From assembly GCA_965234335.1 (NCBI GenBank), contig OZ248433.1, positions 1 to 64,000 on the forward strand: a stretch of DNA of 64,000 bases, given 5' to 3'. The notes under the pieces were generated by a model, which worked only from the letters and a program-made list of their open reading frames with translations, was not told the origin of the DNA and searched no databases. This DNA is from Leadbetterella lacustris (lineage in GTDB: Bacteria; Bacteroidota; Bacteroidia; Cytophagales; Spirosomataceae). Position numbers and translations under genes: made by a program. Below, in pieces: positions 8,901 to 17,255 of this stretch; the first letter of the stretch is position 1; each line of letters starts with the position of its first letter.

Positions 8901-9673
8901 AAATTATGCGTTTCGGCTTTTAATGAAATTACCGATTCAAATGCTGTTTCTTGGTAAAAATCTGGTTTATCGGCAGATTTTGGGGAGAATTGTGTGACAA
9001 CTGGTCCTTTCACAAATGCCACATTGTCTTTATAAGCCGATACGATATCGTTTGGATTTTCCTGAGACGTTTTCTTTATAAGTTTGAAAAGCGAACTCGG
9101 TTTTTCTTCTCCATCAATCACAAAAGTACCATTGAAAATCTTGTGACGACAATGCTCAGAGTTTACTTGTGAGAATCCAAAAACTTCAGAGTCAGTGAGT
9201 TTTCTTTCTAATTTAGCGGCTAAATTCTCTAGATATTCAACTTCGTCTTGGCTTAAAGATAAGCCTTCTTTTTTGTTGTATTCGTTAATGTTTTCAATCT
9301 CTAAAATTGGCTCTGGCTGAATATTTATGGTATAAATTGATTGATTCAGTTCGGAATATTTCTGCGAAAGCATGGGGTCAAAATCCTTGAAATCTGCACC
9401 CACAGCATGAAATTCTTCAATCCTGACAATTCCTGAAATACCCATATTTTGGGTGATTTCCACAGCATTTGTACTCCAAGGGGTTATCATTGCCGCACGA
9501 GGTCCGACGAATGCTGCATTAAGTTGAGCATCAGGTTGATTTACTTTGGTAAATTGATTATCAGCTGTAGCATTAAACAACCAAAACAACTTTGGGAGGT
9601 TTTCGGGTGCTATGATTTCGAGGGTTTGAACTGCAAAAACGGTGTCAGATTGGCTTCCGAAGAAATGAATCAT
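5960..9673 (-). CDS. purL: Phosphoribosylformylglycinamidine synthase, large fused form
   Basis: Fourth step of purine synthesis: FGAR + glutamine + ATP to FGAM. About 1237 residues, matching the single-chain form that fuses the synthetase with the glutaminase domain. The ATP-binding AIR-synthase-type halves are visible through EHCRHKIFNG, KAETHNFPTTVEPFNGAATG, HDHGAGGHLNCLSE and IPTGKDSLSMKQK; the C-terminal amidotransferase has the nucleophile Cys in VGICNGCQLFMEL and the His/Glu in MPHIERSTFPWNW. I place the start at ATG 9673 (MIHFFG...), as related proteins begin here; the frame extends nine residues further to 9700. Cytoplasmic. Stands alone with a hairpin at 5881-5919 downstream. Confidence 0.97.
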   Translation of the reverse strand: MIHFFGSQSDTVFAVQTLEIIAPENLPKLFWLFNATADNQFTKVNQPDAQLNAAFVGPRAAMITPWSTNAVEITQNMGISGIVRIEEFHAVGADFKDFDPMLSQKYSELNQSIYTINIQPEPILEIENINEYNKKEGLSLSQDEVEYLENLAAKLERKLTDSEVFGFSQVNSEHCRHKIFNGTFVIDGEEKPSSLFKLIKKTSQENPNDIVSAYKDNVAFVKGPVVTQFSPKSADKPDFYQETAFESVISLKAETHNFPTTVEPFNGAATGAGGEIRDRLAGGQGSLPLAGTAVYMTSYSRLADERPWENAMPARPWLYQTPMDILIKASNGASDFGNKFGQPLITGSLLTFEHTEDARKLGFDKVIMMAGGIGYGKASQAIKQSPKEGDKVVILGGENYRIGMGGAAVSSADTGAFGSGIELNAVQRSNPEMQKRAANAIRGLVEAEHNPIVSIHDHGAGGHLNCLSELVEETGGLIDLDKLPVGDPTLSAKEIIGNESQERMGLVIGEKDLATLKTIADRERSPMYTVGDVTNNHRFTFQSKSTGLKPMDFAIADMFGSSPKTIMADKTIDRNYSELSYSAENIETYLKQVLQLEAVACKDWLTNKVDRCVGGRVAKQQCAGPLQLPLNNVGVMALDFKGKEGIATTIGHSPVSALVDPVAGSRNAIGEALSNIVWAPLKDGLKSVSLSANWMWACKNEGEDAKLYEAVKGCSDFAIELGINIPTGKDSLSMKQKYPNDEVIAPGTVIISAGANCSDIKQVVEPVLQRNGGNIYYINLSKDGFKLGGSSFAQILNKVGKEVPTIKDSAYFATTFNLIQDLIKANKIKAGHDIGSGGLITTLLEMSFADVNLGAKYDLSSLNESDLVKILFAENIGIVLQADAEIESEFKNRGIELVKIGEVVEGNTVSIKHNSDELDLNISELRDVWFKTSYLLDRRQSKNERAEARYENYKNLPLKYTFPTHFDGKVNVTSNAQGVTSSVAEKPKAAIIREKGSNSEREMANAMYLAGFDVKDVHMTDLISGRETLEDIQFIGAVGGFSNSDVLGSAKGWAGAFLYNEKANIALKKFFAREDTLSVGICNGCQLFMELELINPEHEIHGKMLHNESHKHESIFTSVTVQKNHSVMLSTLEGATLGVWVSHGEGKFSLPYAEEKYNIVGKYGYESYPANPNGSDFNTAMMCDATGRHLVMMPHIERSTFPWNWAHYPADRKNDEVSPWIEAFVNAKKWVDAKNAN

Positions 9674-9917
9674 TTTATCTTTGATTGGAATGAACTGCAA
9701 ATTTAATTTATTAAAATAAAGAATGCCAGAAAAAAATGGGGTAAAAGTGTTTTAGGAATTGTGTTTTAAGTTTTTGTTTGTGTTAAATTCAGAATCGATA
9801 TGACATTTGTCGAATTTGATTTTTTCGTTAGAAAAATTTTGGGGACGAATTGAAAATAATTTTATATTTTTAAGTTATATATTTTCGTAAACCTTGTGAT
9901 TTTATACCATAAACACC

Positions 9918-10937
9918 ATGAACCGAAGAAATTTTATTCAAAATATTGCCGTTGCTCCTGCATTAGGATTTTCATCAGAAAACAAAAAAATAATAAAACC
10001 TAAGCGGCTGTCGCCTGGAGATACTATTGGTTTAGTATGTCCAGCCGCACCTGCATATAGCAAAGAAACAGTTCAGGTCATGGTGGAATCCATGCAAGCT
10101 TTGGGTTTAAAGGTAAAGTTTGGGAAAAACGTTTGGAAGAGATACGGTTATTTGGCTGGAACTGACGAAGAACGAGCCTCTGATCTCAATGAAATGTTTG
10201 CTGATAAAACTATAAAAGGCATTTTGTGTGTTCATGGTGGTTGGGGCTGTGCAAGGCTATTGCCTTATTTGGATTACCAAATGATTAAGCAAAATCCTAA
10301 GGTACTTATTGGGTATTCTGATATAACCGCCTTATTATTGGGTATTTATTCACAAACTGGCTTGGTCACTTTTCATGGTCCTGAAGGGGCTGCCTCGTGG
10401 AATGAGTTTACGGTGAATCATTTTAAAAGTGTCTTAATGAATGCTGAAAAAGTCACTTATGAAAACCCAAAAATAGTAGGTGACAACCTAACAATTACGA
10501 AAGATAGGATTTCAACAATAGTTTCTGGGAAGGCTCAAGGTAGAATGTTAGGGGGCAATTTGACGGTACTTTGTCATCTGATGGGTTCAAAATATGTTCC
10601 CGATTTTAAAGATTCTATTTTCTTTTGTGAAGACGTGGACGAACCGCCTTATAGCATGGATCGCATGATTACGCATTTAAAACTTTGTGGCGTACTAAAT
10701 GATATGCGAGGGTTTGTTTTTGGGAAATGTAGCAGTTGTGAGGTTGGTAATGGCGGATATGGATCTCTTACCTTGGAAGATATTTGGGAAGACCACATTA
10801 AACCAATCCAAAAACCATCATTTACAGGTGCAATGATTGGACATATTAGCCATAAATTTACAATTCCGATTGGCATAGAAGCCGAAATCAATGCTGATTT
10901 AGGTACAATACAGTTTTTGGAAAGTGCGGTGGAGTAG
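9918..10937 (+). CDS. LD-carboxypeptidase (peptidase family S66)
   Basis: 339 residues of the S66 family, which removes the terminal D-Ala from muropeptide tetrapeptides (LdcA) or cleaves related amides (MccF). Landmarks are RLSPGDTIGLVCPAAPA, GILCVHGGWGCARLLPYLD, the nucleophile Ser134 in GYSDITAL, FCEDVDEPPYSMDRM carrying the catalytic Glu, and the C-terminal GHISHKFTIPIG with the His. The N-terminus MNRRNFIQNIAVAPALGF resembles a Tat-type signal but is short and lacks a clear cleavage site, so location is uncertain. It is divergent from purL and stands alone. Murein recycling is the likely role, in keeping with the NamZ-type gene at 2.2 kb. Confidence 0.9.
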   Translation: MNRRNFIQNIAVAPALGFSSENKKIIKPKRLSPGDTIGLVCPAAPAYSKETVQVMVESMQALGLKVKFGKNVWKRYGYLAGTDEERASDLNEMFADKTIKGILCVHGGWGCARLLPYLDYQMIKQNPKVLIGYSDITALLLGIYSQTGLVTFHGPEGAASWNEFTVNHFKSVLMNAEKVTYENPKIVGDNLTITKDRISTIVSGKAQGRMLGGNLTVLCHLMGSKYVPDFKDSIFFCEDVDEPPYSMDRMITHLKLCGVLNDMRGFVFGKCSSCEVGNGGYGSLTLEDIWEDHIKPIQKPSFTGAMIGHISHKFTIPIGIEAEINADLGTIQFLESAVE

Positions 10938-11366
10938 GTGACAATTGCTGCCTTGGCTACCTTTAAATACTGAAAAAGAGATAGGCATCCAATCCCAAAA
11001 GTATAATTTCGAACATCGTTAAAGTAGGAGTTTAAAGGGGTATTGTTTTGGGATTTTTCGTTTTTGTAATGGAACTAATATAAGCATAAACATTCTACTA
11101 GTCTTCTAATTGTACAATACCTTCAAATATTTGCTTTATTTTGCCGGAGATAGAAAAGATTAAAAGGAAAAATCATCGTCAAGGCTATGATTCCGAATCT
11201 GGTTTTGCGTTTCGAAGTTAAACTTGATAGGAGTTTCTCCTGAAATTGTATAAAATAGAACCCCAAGATTTAGGAAGTTTTTAGTCAATTTATAAAGCAG
11301 GGAATTTATTTTCTAGCATTTTTTTTAAACCCTGCTAGTCTCTTTTAGATTCAAAAGACTTACAAT
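10938..11366. other. 429-base intergenic region between convergent genes
   Basis: No frame of useful length and no RNA gene recognised. An AGCAGGG/CCCTGCT pair (11296-11302 and 11330-11336) with a 27-base T-rich loop is the only visible structure; the loop is too long for a normal terminator. Confidence 0.4.
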
Positions 11367-12011
11367 TCATAACTTCAACTTATAAATCAGTCCAATAACC
11401 GGCCCAAGATTTTCGGTGTCTAAGAGGTCTATGTCATTAAAAACACTTAGGTCTATTCCATTTTTCTTGTTTATTTTATAACTAACACCAACTTTTGGTC
11501 TGAGTTGATCTAAAGTTCCGCCAATTTGAAAAAAGAAATCGTTGGAAACATAAGGCGTAAACTTCGATTTGGTGTCCAACGAAACCTCAATTTTGTCTCG
11601 AATATAACTTGCGTCAAATTCGGTTACACCGTCGTTGTCTTTGAATTGGTGTTGGTATCTTAGCCTGTTTTCAAATTTTATCGCTCCAAATTTTTTGCCA
11701 TAGCCCAAGTCAGCATAGAATCTATGTCTATTTTTAAATTCCTTGGTTTCGTCTTTTCGTCTGTTCACAAATCTGTAGTAAATCGCTGCATAAAAGGCTT
11801 TAGAAATCTTATAAGCTCCGCCCAGTTCGAAAAGGTAAGTTTGTAAGTACGAAATATCCCCATTAAACCTAAGCTGCCCATTGGCATTCAGCGTGATTTT
11901 TTTGGTTAATTTCTTCTGCAAATTCACTCCACTTCGCAGACCAACACCATCTTGTGCGTTTCCGTAGGCATATACCAAAAGTAAAATGGCGACAAAATAT
12001 ATTTTTTTCAT
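11367..12011 (-). CDS. DUF2490 outer-membrane beta-barrel protein (module 1)
   Basis: 214 residues with a signal peptide (cleavage after YGNAQ) and alternating aromatic/polar beta strands ending in an aromatic-rich C-terminal strand, as expected for an outer-membrane barrel. DUF2490 features visible are NLQKKLTKKITLNANGQLRF, YRFVNRRKDETKEFKNRHRF and RLRYQHQFKDND. A clear paralogue lies at 55861-56520, with shared NRLRYQ, RDND and DQLR segments, and both sit last in a VTC-DUF4956-DUF2490 unit. The function of DUF2490 is unknown; position suggests the envelope component of that unit. Confidence 0.82.
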   Translation of the reverse strand: MKKIYFVAILLLVYAYGNAQDGVGLRSGVNLQKKLTKKITLNANGQLRFNGDISYLQTYLFELGGAYKISKAFYAAIYYRFVNRRKDETKEFKNRHRFYADLGYGKKFGAIKFENRLRYQHQFKDNDGVTEFDASYIRDKIEVSLDTKSKFTPYVSNDFFFQIGGTLDQLRPKVGVSYKINKKNGIDLSVFNDIDLLDTENLGPVIGLIYKLKL

Positions 12012-12028
12012 GTTCAGTTTTTTCAGTT

Positions 12029-12640
12029 TTAGTAATAAAATATGGTTATTTGGGTGGCATCTTTCAGGAAGTCAATCTCTTGAATATCTACTCTGTGTAT
12101 GTTTAAGCCAGTTCTTTGTCTCAAGTCTAACAAAAGTTCTTCTCTTCTATCGGGAGTAATTAACTGAATTTTATCATAGTTAATGATTTTGGTATTCTCT
12201 TTTTTCATCAGCCAGCCACCTTCGAGTAAGGCTGTAAGTGCCAAAAGTATTAAGCACATGATGCCGAGGTCGTCCCAAGAACCTTTGCTGATGGCTGTTA
12301 TAAGGCCCAAGGCAATTGAGAAAAACAAATAGGTCATGTCTTTGGCTGATATGTTTTCTGTGCGGTATCTGAGCATAGAGAAAACTGCAAAAAGGCCGAA
12401 TGCCGCCCCCATGCTCATCTCCACTTTGTTGAGGAGATAGGTTATCAAGAAGATTATGATGTTAAACCCAAAAAAGGTCAAGAAAAGGTCGGTGCGGCGA
12501 TAATGGCGAAAATATATAAACCTGACTAGGATAAATACAGCCACAATATCTACCAAAAAACGCGATAAAAACTTGAAGGATACCTTGTCAAACCATTGGA
12601 ATGCCTCGGTGTCAGATACCAGCTCTTGCAAAAGAATCAT
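12029..12640 (-). CDS. DUF4956 membrane protein (module 1)
   Basis: 203 residues: about four membrane segments in residues 28-145 followed by a soluble C-terminal domain of about 60 residues. Conserved features are the GAAFGLFAVFSMLRYRTE segment, the DKIQLITPDRREELLLDLRQ stretch, and RTGLNIHRVDIQEIDFLKDAT. It overlaps the VTC gene by 29 bases and precedes DUF2490 by 17, forming an operon. DUF4956 and VTC genes are widely adjacent in bacteria. I infer that it anchors the VTC enzyme at the inner membrane or carries its product across; this is unproven. Confidence 0.87.
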   Translation of the reverse strand: MILLQELVSDTEAFQWFDKVSFKFLSRFLVDIVAVFILVRFIYFRHYRRTDLFLTFFGFNIIIFLITYLLNKVEMSMGAAFGLFAVFSMLRYRTENISAKDMTYLFFSIALGLITAISKGSWDDLGIMCLILLALTALLEGGWLMKKENTKIINYDKIQLITPDRREELLLDLRQRTGLNIHRVDIQEIDFLKDATQITIFYY

Positions 12641-13409
12641 ATTGGGTTATTATTTTTTTTAAATGTAAAAATTTGGTCTTGAAACGGTTATGTTTCACTT
12701 CTTGGTCTGTGCTCATTATGCCAAGGCAGTATTTGCTGATGGAGCCAGCACGTAAATTGTGCTTTTTGAAAATATCAATAATTGGCGATGCCCCTAATTT
12801 CTCCTGTTTCACCTCTGCCACTACCAGTTGGTTATATACCACTTCGTTTTGATTTTTTATAAATGTCAAATCCAAGTCCATCGTTAGCCTTTCCTTAGAA
12901 GTATTATTTACCAAGGTCATCCTTTTATAATTTACTAGCAGGTTGGCTTTGAGTTCATTGGCCGATAGTGGGGTGGTTTTTTCTAAAAACTCAGCTTTTT
13001 CTATGTTCAGGACTTTCTCAAAAGTATTGGGTTGCTTTATTCTCGTTTTTAGGGTTCTGCCTTTATTGTTTTTATGCTTTATTTCAAAAAAAGACAGGTT
13101 TGAATCCACATAGTTTCTGAATCTTACTTTGTACCTATTCAGCCTTCCACTTTGATGAGAATGATAAAGTTGATAGTCTTCGGTGTCGTAATATAGGGTT
13201 TCGTAAGAGCAAAGACGTTCGTTATTTATTTCCAATAGTTTGTAATGCTCTCTAGCATCTTGGAGCACAATGGGCAGAAGATGCAGCGGAATCAGATATT
13301 TTACATCTATTCTGTCCATGAGTTTAACGCCTTCCATTTGGTCCAGCGTAATCTTCTCAAAGAGGCAAGCTTCATCATTTATTTTCGCTAAAAAATCATC
13401 AATGTTCAT
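12612..13409 (-). CDS. VTC-domain polyphosphate polymerase-like protein (module 1)
   Basis: 265 residues of the VTC/triphosphate-tunnel family, whose yeast member Vtc4 makes polyphosphate from ATP inside a basic barrel. Tunnel signatures visible are MDRIDVKYLIP, ETLYYDTEDYQLY, RYKVRFRNYVDS, FFEIKHKNNKGRTLKTR, LTMDLDLTF, VVAEVKQEK and SKYCLGIMS, giving the expected ladder of Arg/Lys and Glu residues. No signal or membrane segment. The paralogue at 54497-55255 matches it block by block. Unlike that copy, no CotH gene lies upstream. The polymerase activity is from family knowledge; other triphosphate chemistry is possible. Confidence 0.87.
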   Translation of the reverse strand: MNIDDFLAKINDEACLFEKITLDQMEGVKLMDRIDVKYLIPLHLLPIVLQDAREHYKLLEINNERLCSYETLYYDTEDYQLYHSHQSGRLNRYKVRFRNYVDSNLSFFEIKHKNNKGRTLKTRIKQPNTFEKVLNIEKAEFLEKTTPLSANELKANLLVNYKRMTLVNNTSKERLTMDLDLTFIKNQNEVVYNQLVVAEVKQEKLGASPIIDIFKKHNLRAGSISKYCLGIMSTDQEVKHNRFKTKFLHLKKIITQYDSFARAGI

Positions 13410-13697
13410 ATTGGTATGTTTTGGTTTGAGTCAAGTATTCCTTAATGTTGTCGGTCTTTTTTTCTTTTCTCAAACTTAAAAGTATCTTCAAAGTTTTTCC
13501 TTCTTTGGATATGGTTTCTTTCACAGATTTTACTTTCTTGTTTTTGATTGGTCAAAAGATAAAATGCTATTAAATACCATAATGGAAGTAGGAATGCTCC
13601 AGATTTCGAAATTTCAAAGGCTTAGTTTAGTTTATTTTAAAATAGGTTAAACTCAGATACGAAAGTAAATGATTATTGTTATCTTAATCCTATAAAA

Positions 13698-14963
13698 TTA
13701 ACTCTTAGCCAATACTTTAACAGCAGCTACAAAAGCATCTAGTTCTGCAGTAGAAGTATAAATATTCGGAGTAATTCTACATCCAAATACACTTTGACCT
13801 TCAATGCCAACTGTCCATATTTTATGATTGGCCAATAATTTTTCAGCCATTTCGGTCGGTTTCATGTTTTTTAGTCCCACATTACCTATTCCACAAGCCC
13901 TAGCGTCGTCATTTGGGGTGTTTATCATTACGTTTGGCACATCTTTCAGCCTTTCCATCCAATAATTTCTGATGTATTTTAAGCGTGCTTCTTTGCGTTT
14001 GATTCCTATGAAATTTAAATAGTCGAGAGCATTCATAATGCTGATTTCGGTATGTACAGCTGGGGTACCCGTATGAACCACCCTTCTGATATCATCTTGT
14101 GGATAGCCATTGTCGGCAAACATGGCCCAAAGATTTTTTATTTTGTCTTTTTTAATATACAAAAAACCAGCTCCGAGTGGTGCTGAGAGCCATTTGTGGA
14201 GACTCGTGGCGTAATAATCACAGTTGAGGTCTGATATTTTGTATTCAAACTGACCAAATGCGTGAGCTCCATCCACTACTACATCTACGCCATGGCTGTG
14301 GGCCATATCACATATTTTTCTGACTGGCAGTATTTGTCCAGTAATGTTAATGATATGGCTTACCATCAACAGACGAGTTTTAGTTGTAATGGCCGACTCA
14401 TACATTTTCACTATTTCGTCATCGCTTTTTGGGTGCATCGGTACAGACAAAATCTTGTTGGTCATGCCATATCTCTGGGCCATTAGTTCAAAGTGCTGAA
14501 TCATGTAAGGATAATCCTGCTCGGCCATAATCGCCTCGTCTCCGGGTTTCCAGTCATATCCAGATATCACGGTATCAATTGATTCTGTGGTGTTTCGGGT
14601 CACTATTATTTCTTCGTAGGTACAACCTGCGGCCTCAGCTAATTTGGCTCTAACTTTTTCATTATCAGGGAATCGCATCTTTCGCATGTAGTACGACCCA
14701 AGTAAATTAACTTCGTCTATGTTTTTTATGAATGCCTTCTTTATGGGCGTGGGACTTATGCAATAATATCCGTTTTCAAGATTGATAAACGCTGGGTTTA
14801 GCTTATAATCCGCCCTGATTTTCTTCCAAAAGGTTTCATCTTGGGCTAATTCTTCTGCCGAAACATTTTCTTTTTCGGTGATTGTGTTATGAAAAGATTT
14901 GCTAAAAACAGGCGTAGAAAGTGCCGAAAGTCCAATAGTTTTCAAGAATTGCCTTTTATTCAT
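13698..14963 (-). CDS. Class V aminotransferase-fold PLP enzyme, exported (isopenicillin-N-epimerase-like)
   Basis: 421 residues from ATG 14963. The longer frame to 15029 adds 22 residues ahead of a good signal (NKRQFLKTIGLSALSTPVFS), so the inner ATG is preferred. The class V fold is shown by TRNTTESIDTVISGYDW, DVVVDGAHAFGQFEY and the PLP lysine in YYATSLHKWLSAPLGAGFLY. Relatives include isopenicillin-N epimerase-like and cysteine-desulfurase-like enzymes; substrate unknown. The N-terminal Arg-containing signal suggests Tat export of a cofactor-loaded enzyme, although it has only one Arg. It starts 78 bases downstream of the blh stop on the same strand and may or may not share its transcript. 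Confidence 0.83.
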   Translation of the reverse strand: MNKRQFLKTIGLSALSTPVFSKSFHNTITEKENVSAEELAQDETFWKKIRADYKLNPAFINLENGYYCISPTPIKKAFIKNIDEVNLLGSYYMRKMRFPDNEKVRAKLAEAAGCTYEEIIVTRNTTESIDTVISGYDWKPGDEAIMAEQDYPYMIQHFELMAQRYGMTNKILSVPMHPKSDDEIVKMYESAITTKTRLLMVSHIINITGQILPVRKICDMAHSHGVDVVVDGAHAFGQFEYKISDLNCDYYATSLHKWLSAPLGAGFLYIKKDKIKNLWAMFADNGYPQDDIRRVVHTGTPAVHTEISIMNALDYLNFIGIKRKEARLKYIRNYWMERLKDVPNVMINTPNDDARACGIGNVGLKNMKPTEMAEKLLANHKIWTVGIEGQSVFGCRITPNIYTSTAELDAFVAAVKVLAKS

Positions 14964-15041
14964 GTTAGAGGTTTTGAAGGGCAATTTAATGAAAAATGGA
15001 CAAGATTCATCTAAAATTGCGAGAAACACATAAATTTGAGT

Positions 15042-15974
15042 TTACGATGCAACATTTGTCTCGGTTGAACGATTTTTATTTAAGGCTTTAGAGAATACTT
15101 GAAAGTGCGGTAGCGTAAGGATAGAAATCCCTATAAAAAGTAAACTGACAATTTGTGGTGTATTGCGACCATTAAACCCCATATATATCAAAATAGCCAA
15201 ACCAATGAATGAAAGCAGTGAAAAAGGTAACGCTTTCTTCATTAACTTCAGCCAATCTTCTGTGGTGTTTTCAAGATGTAGACTTTGTAGAATTGCTTCA
15301 AATGATAAAAGGGAATGCCATATTCCAAAATAGAAAGCAAAGGCCAAATAAAAGGGTAAAAATTTTATGATTAGTAAGATACAGAAGGTTTGATTTATAA
15401 GTTTAAAAATTAAGTTGTTGATAGATTTTGTAAGTAAGGAAACAATATTTATTACGAAGAATGAGATAAGGGATATAATCAAAATCCATTCTGAAAATGA
15501 CTTACCCAATGTTATCGTAATTGTTGATATCTCTATTTTTGGTAGTAAATAATGTAATATTTTTATCGACTCTTCAGCGTGGCAAGCGATGATGTATACA
15601 ATTATTGTTAAGCCATACATTGAGGAAAGATACCACGGTACCTGAGCTTGACCTTTGTTTACAAAGTCTATTTCTCCAAAATGAAAGGCAGAAATGAAGA
15701 GGAAAAATAGTACTGACAGAAATGGGGAAATGTACCAAGCCACACCAAACAATATCATATTCAATAGATAATTGAAATAAAAACGTTTATTTGAAAAAGG
15801 TTGATTGTACCAAGTCTGGTTTTGTTTTGCTAAGTAAAAATCCAAGGATCCGTGAGGTATGCCGGTTAGAATTATGGTAATTCCAAAAATAATCATTTGT
15901 GTTTCCTCTGGAATTTCTAAGAAATAATTAATTACAACTAGAATGATACCCAAGGCCAATATTTTTGCTCTCAC
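15042..15974 (-). CDS. blh: Brp/Blh-family beta-carotene 15,15'-dioxygenase
   Basis: Cleaves beta-carotene to two retinal molecules, supplying the chromophore for the rhodopsin at 17256. About 310 residues with many membrane segments and the family His motifs GIPHGSLDFY, AFHFGEIDF and GIWHSLLSF, plus a C-terminal LPHFQVF. The longest frame begins at a TTG at 16019. I choose GTG at 15974 because it forms a 4-base GTGA overlap with the crtY stop, and the residues before it look like out-of-frame crtY sequence. Gene order rhodopsin-crtY-blh on one strand supports the assignment. Confidence 0.9.
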   Translation of the reverse strand: MRAKILALGIILVVINYFLEIPEETQMIIFGITIILTGIPHGSLDFYLAKQNQTWYNQPFSNKRFYFNYLLNMILFGVAWYISPFLSVLFFLFISAFHFGEIDFVNKGQAQVPWYLSSMYGLTIIVYIIACHAEESIKILHYLLPKIEISTITITLGKSFSEWILIISLISFFVINIVSLLTKSINNLIFKLINQTFCILLIIKFLPFYLAFAFYFGIWHSLLSFEAILQSLHLENTTEDWLKLMKKALPFSLLSFIGLAILIYMGFNGRNTPQIVSLLFIGISILTLPHFQVFSKALNKNRSTETNVAS

Positions 15975-17206
15975 TCTATTATGTTCTTTTGTATTGAAAC
16001 AACTTCGTTTTTTTGCCAAAAAGTAAAAGCCGTTTTTATTGAACCCAAATATATTTTTTTAGTAAATTTTATTGGTGCTAAGTCAACTAATTTACTCTTT
16101 ATTAGAGCTTTAATGAAAGTTCGTTTTGGTAAAAAGTAAAATATTCTTAGGTCTTGTACTATACTTGTCCTTTCGTCTAGAAACATAAAAATATTTTTAA
16201 TCGAATTGTTTTTGAATAGCAGATAGAATATTTTTTTTATTTCCGATTGCTGATTTTCTATAATCCAAAGCAACAGCTTATCATAGAAAGTAAAGCGTGA
16301 ATAAGCATATTTTGGCCTTTTATTATTACCCTGTAAGTATCCAATTATTTTTGTTGTATGTTCTAAATTTCTTGTAAAAGAGTAACCGGTGCTTGCTTTT
16401 ATACATCCTGCCGCTGTGCCAATTGGAATTATCCTTTTTGTTATTTCAGCATTTATCTTTGGCATCATTGGTATAGTACCCCTTTCTATTTTCGATATAG
16501 TATAGTCGGTGCTATAATTTGCTTTCAGGTATGTTCTTAGTGAAGACTCAAACGACTCTAATGAATATGCTTGAGTAGAAAACACCGTGCATTCAACTAG
16601 AGCCCTTTTTTCTGTAAAAGGAAGTATATAAATAAATCTGCCATCCTCATTTTTGTCTACATCAAAATCCATCAATGTGGCTTTCTCAGTATCGAAACTA
16701 TTTTCTGATGTAGTTATTTCCCATCCAAGAAAGTGCTGCCAAACCTTGGGTTTAAAATAAGGTTTTTCTTGTAAATGCGGAACACTATTATAAACATACT
16801 CTGAATGATAAGCTCCATTTTCGCATTGAACCAAACAAGCATTTTCGGTTTCTTCAATTCCTGATACGGTTTGGTACACTATAGTTACTCTAGGGTCTTT
16901 GGCAAACAATGCCAAATGATGAGATATAAAACTAGTGCTATCGATATACTGATAGGTTTGATGCTGAAGTGGGAGGTTTTTTTGATTATGGTAGGCTTTG
17001 AAACCTAGTGAGTGCCATTCTTTTTCAACTAAATGTCTGTAAGGATGTGAATTTGTTGACCAAAAACACCAAGATTTTGGTGCATGTACTTTTGAGGATT
17101 CTATTATTAGAATTGACCGAATGCTTTCTTTGGGTAGTTCCAACATAGCTTTCGCTAATTGAAAACCTGCACACCCGCCACCAATTATAATATGTTGATA
17201 TTCCAT
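15971..17206 (-). CDS. crtY: Lycopene beta-cyclase
   Basis: Converts lycopene to beta-carotene, the substrate of Blh. 411 residues: an N-terminal dinucleotide-binding motif (IIIGGGCAGFQLAKAM), KSWCFWS, a central DFDV region with FIYILPF, and the family motif GTAAGCIKASTGYSF. The start is set at ATG 17206 (MEYQHIII...). The frame runs upstream to 17242 but those codons overlap a terminator hairpin. It follows the rhodopsin gene by 49 bases with that hairpin between, and overlaps blh by 4 bases. No crtE, crtB or crtI is in the window, so lycopene synthesis must be encoded elsewhere. Confidence 0.9.
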   Translation of the reverse strand: MEYQHIIIGGGCAGFQLAKAMLELPKESIRSILIIESSKVHAPKSWCFWSTNSHPYRHLVEKEWHSLGFKAYHNQKNLPLQHQTYQYIDSTSFISHHLALFAKDPRVTIVYQTVSGIEETENACLVQCENGAYHSEYVYNSVPHLQEKPYFKPKVWQHFLGWEITTSENSFDTEKATLMDFDVDKNEDGRFIYILPFTEKRALVECTVFSTQAYSLESFESSLRTYLKANYSTDYTISKIERGTIPMMPKINAEITKRIIPIGTAAGCIKASTGYSFTRNLEHTTKIIGYLQGNNKRPKYAYSRFTFYDKLLLWIIENQQSEIKKIFYLLFKNNSIKNIFMFLDERTSIVQDLRIFYFLPKRTFIKALIKSKLVDLAPIKFTKKIYLGSIKTAFTFWQKNEVVSIQKNIIE

Positions 17207-17208
17207 TT

Positions 17209-17240
17209 TATAAAAAAAATGAGTACCAGTTGTGGTACTC
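17209..17240 (-). terminator. Intrinsic terminator between rhodopsin and crtY
   Basis: On the minus strand a perfect 8-bp stem with a 4-base loop (GAGTACCACAACTGGTACTC, 17240-17221) is followed by ATTTTTTTTA. It begins 15 bases after the rhodopsin stop and ends just before the crtY ATG. It probably ends most rhodopsin transcripts and lets some read through, so rhodopsin mRNA would exceed crtY-blh mRNA. Confidence 0.8.
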
Positions 17241-17255
17241 ATTTTATTGCTATGA

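Noticed and set aside
11296..11336. Terminator between convergent genes at 10937 and 11367
   Set aside because: The 7-bp stem encloses a 27-base loop with the T-run inside the loop rather than after the stem.
13471..13478. TAAGTTTG element upstream of the first VTC gene
   Set aside because: The base after it is A rather than C/T and no TTG lies at the right spacing.
17207..17242. Upstream start of crtY at 17242
   Set aside because: It falls in the terminator hairpin; the ATG at 17206 directly precedes the nucleotide-binding motif.
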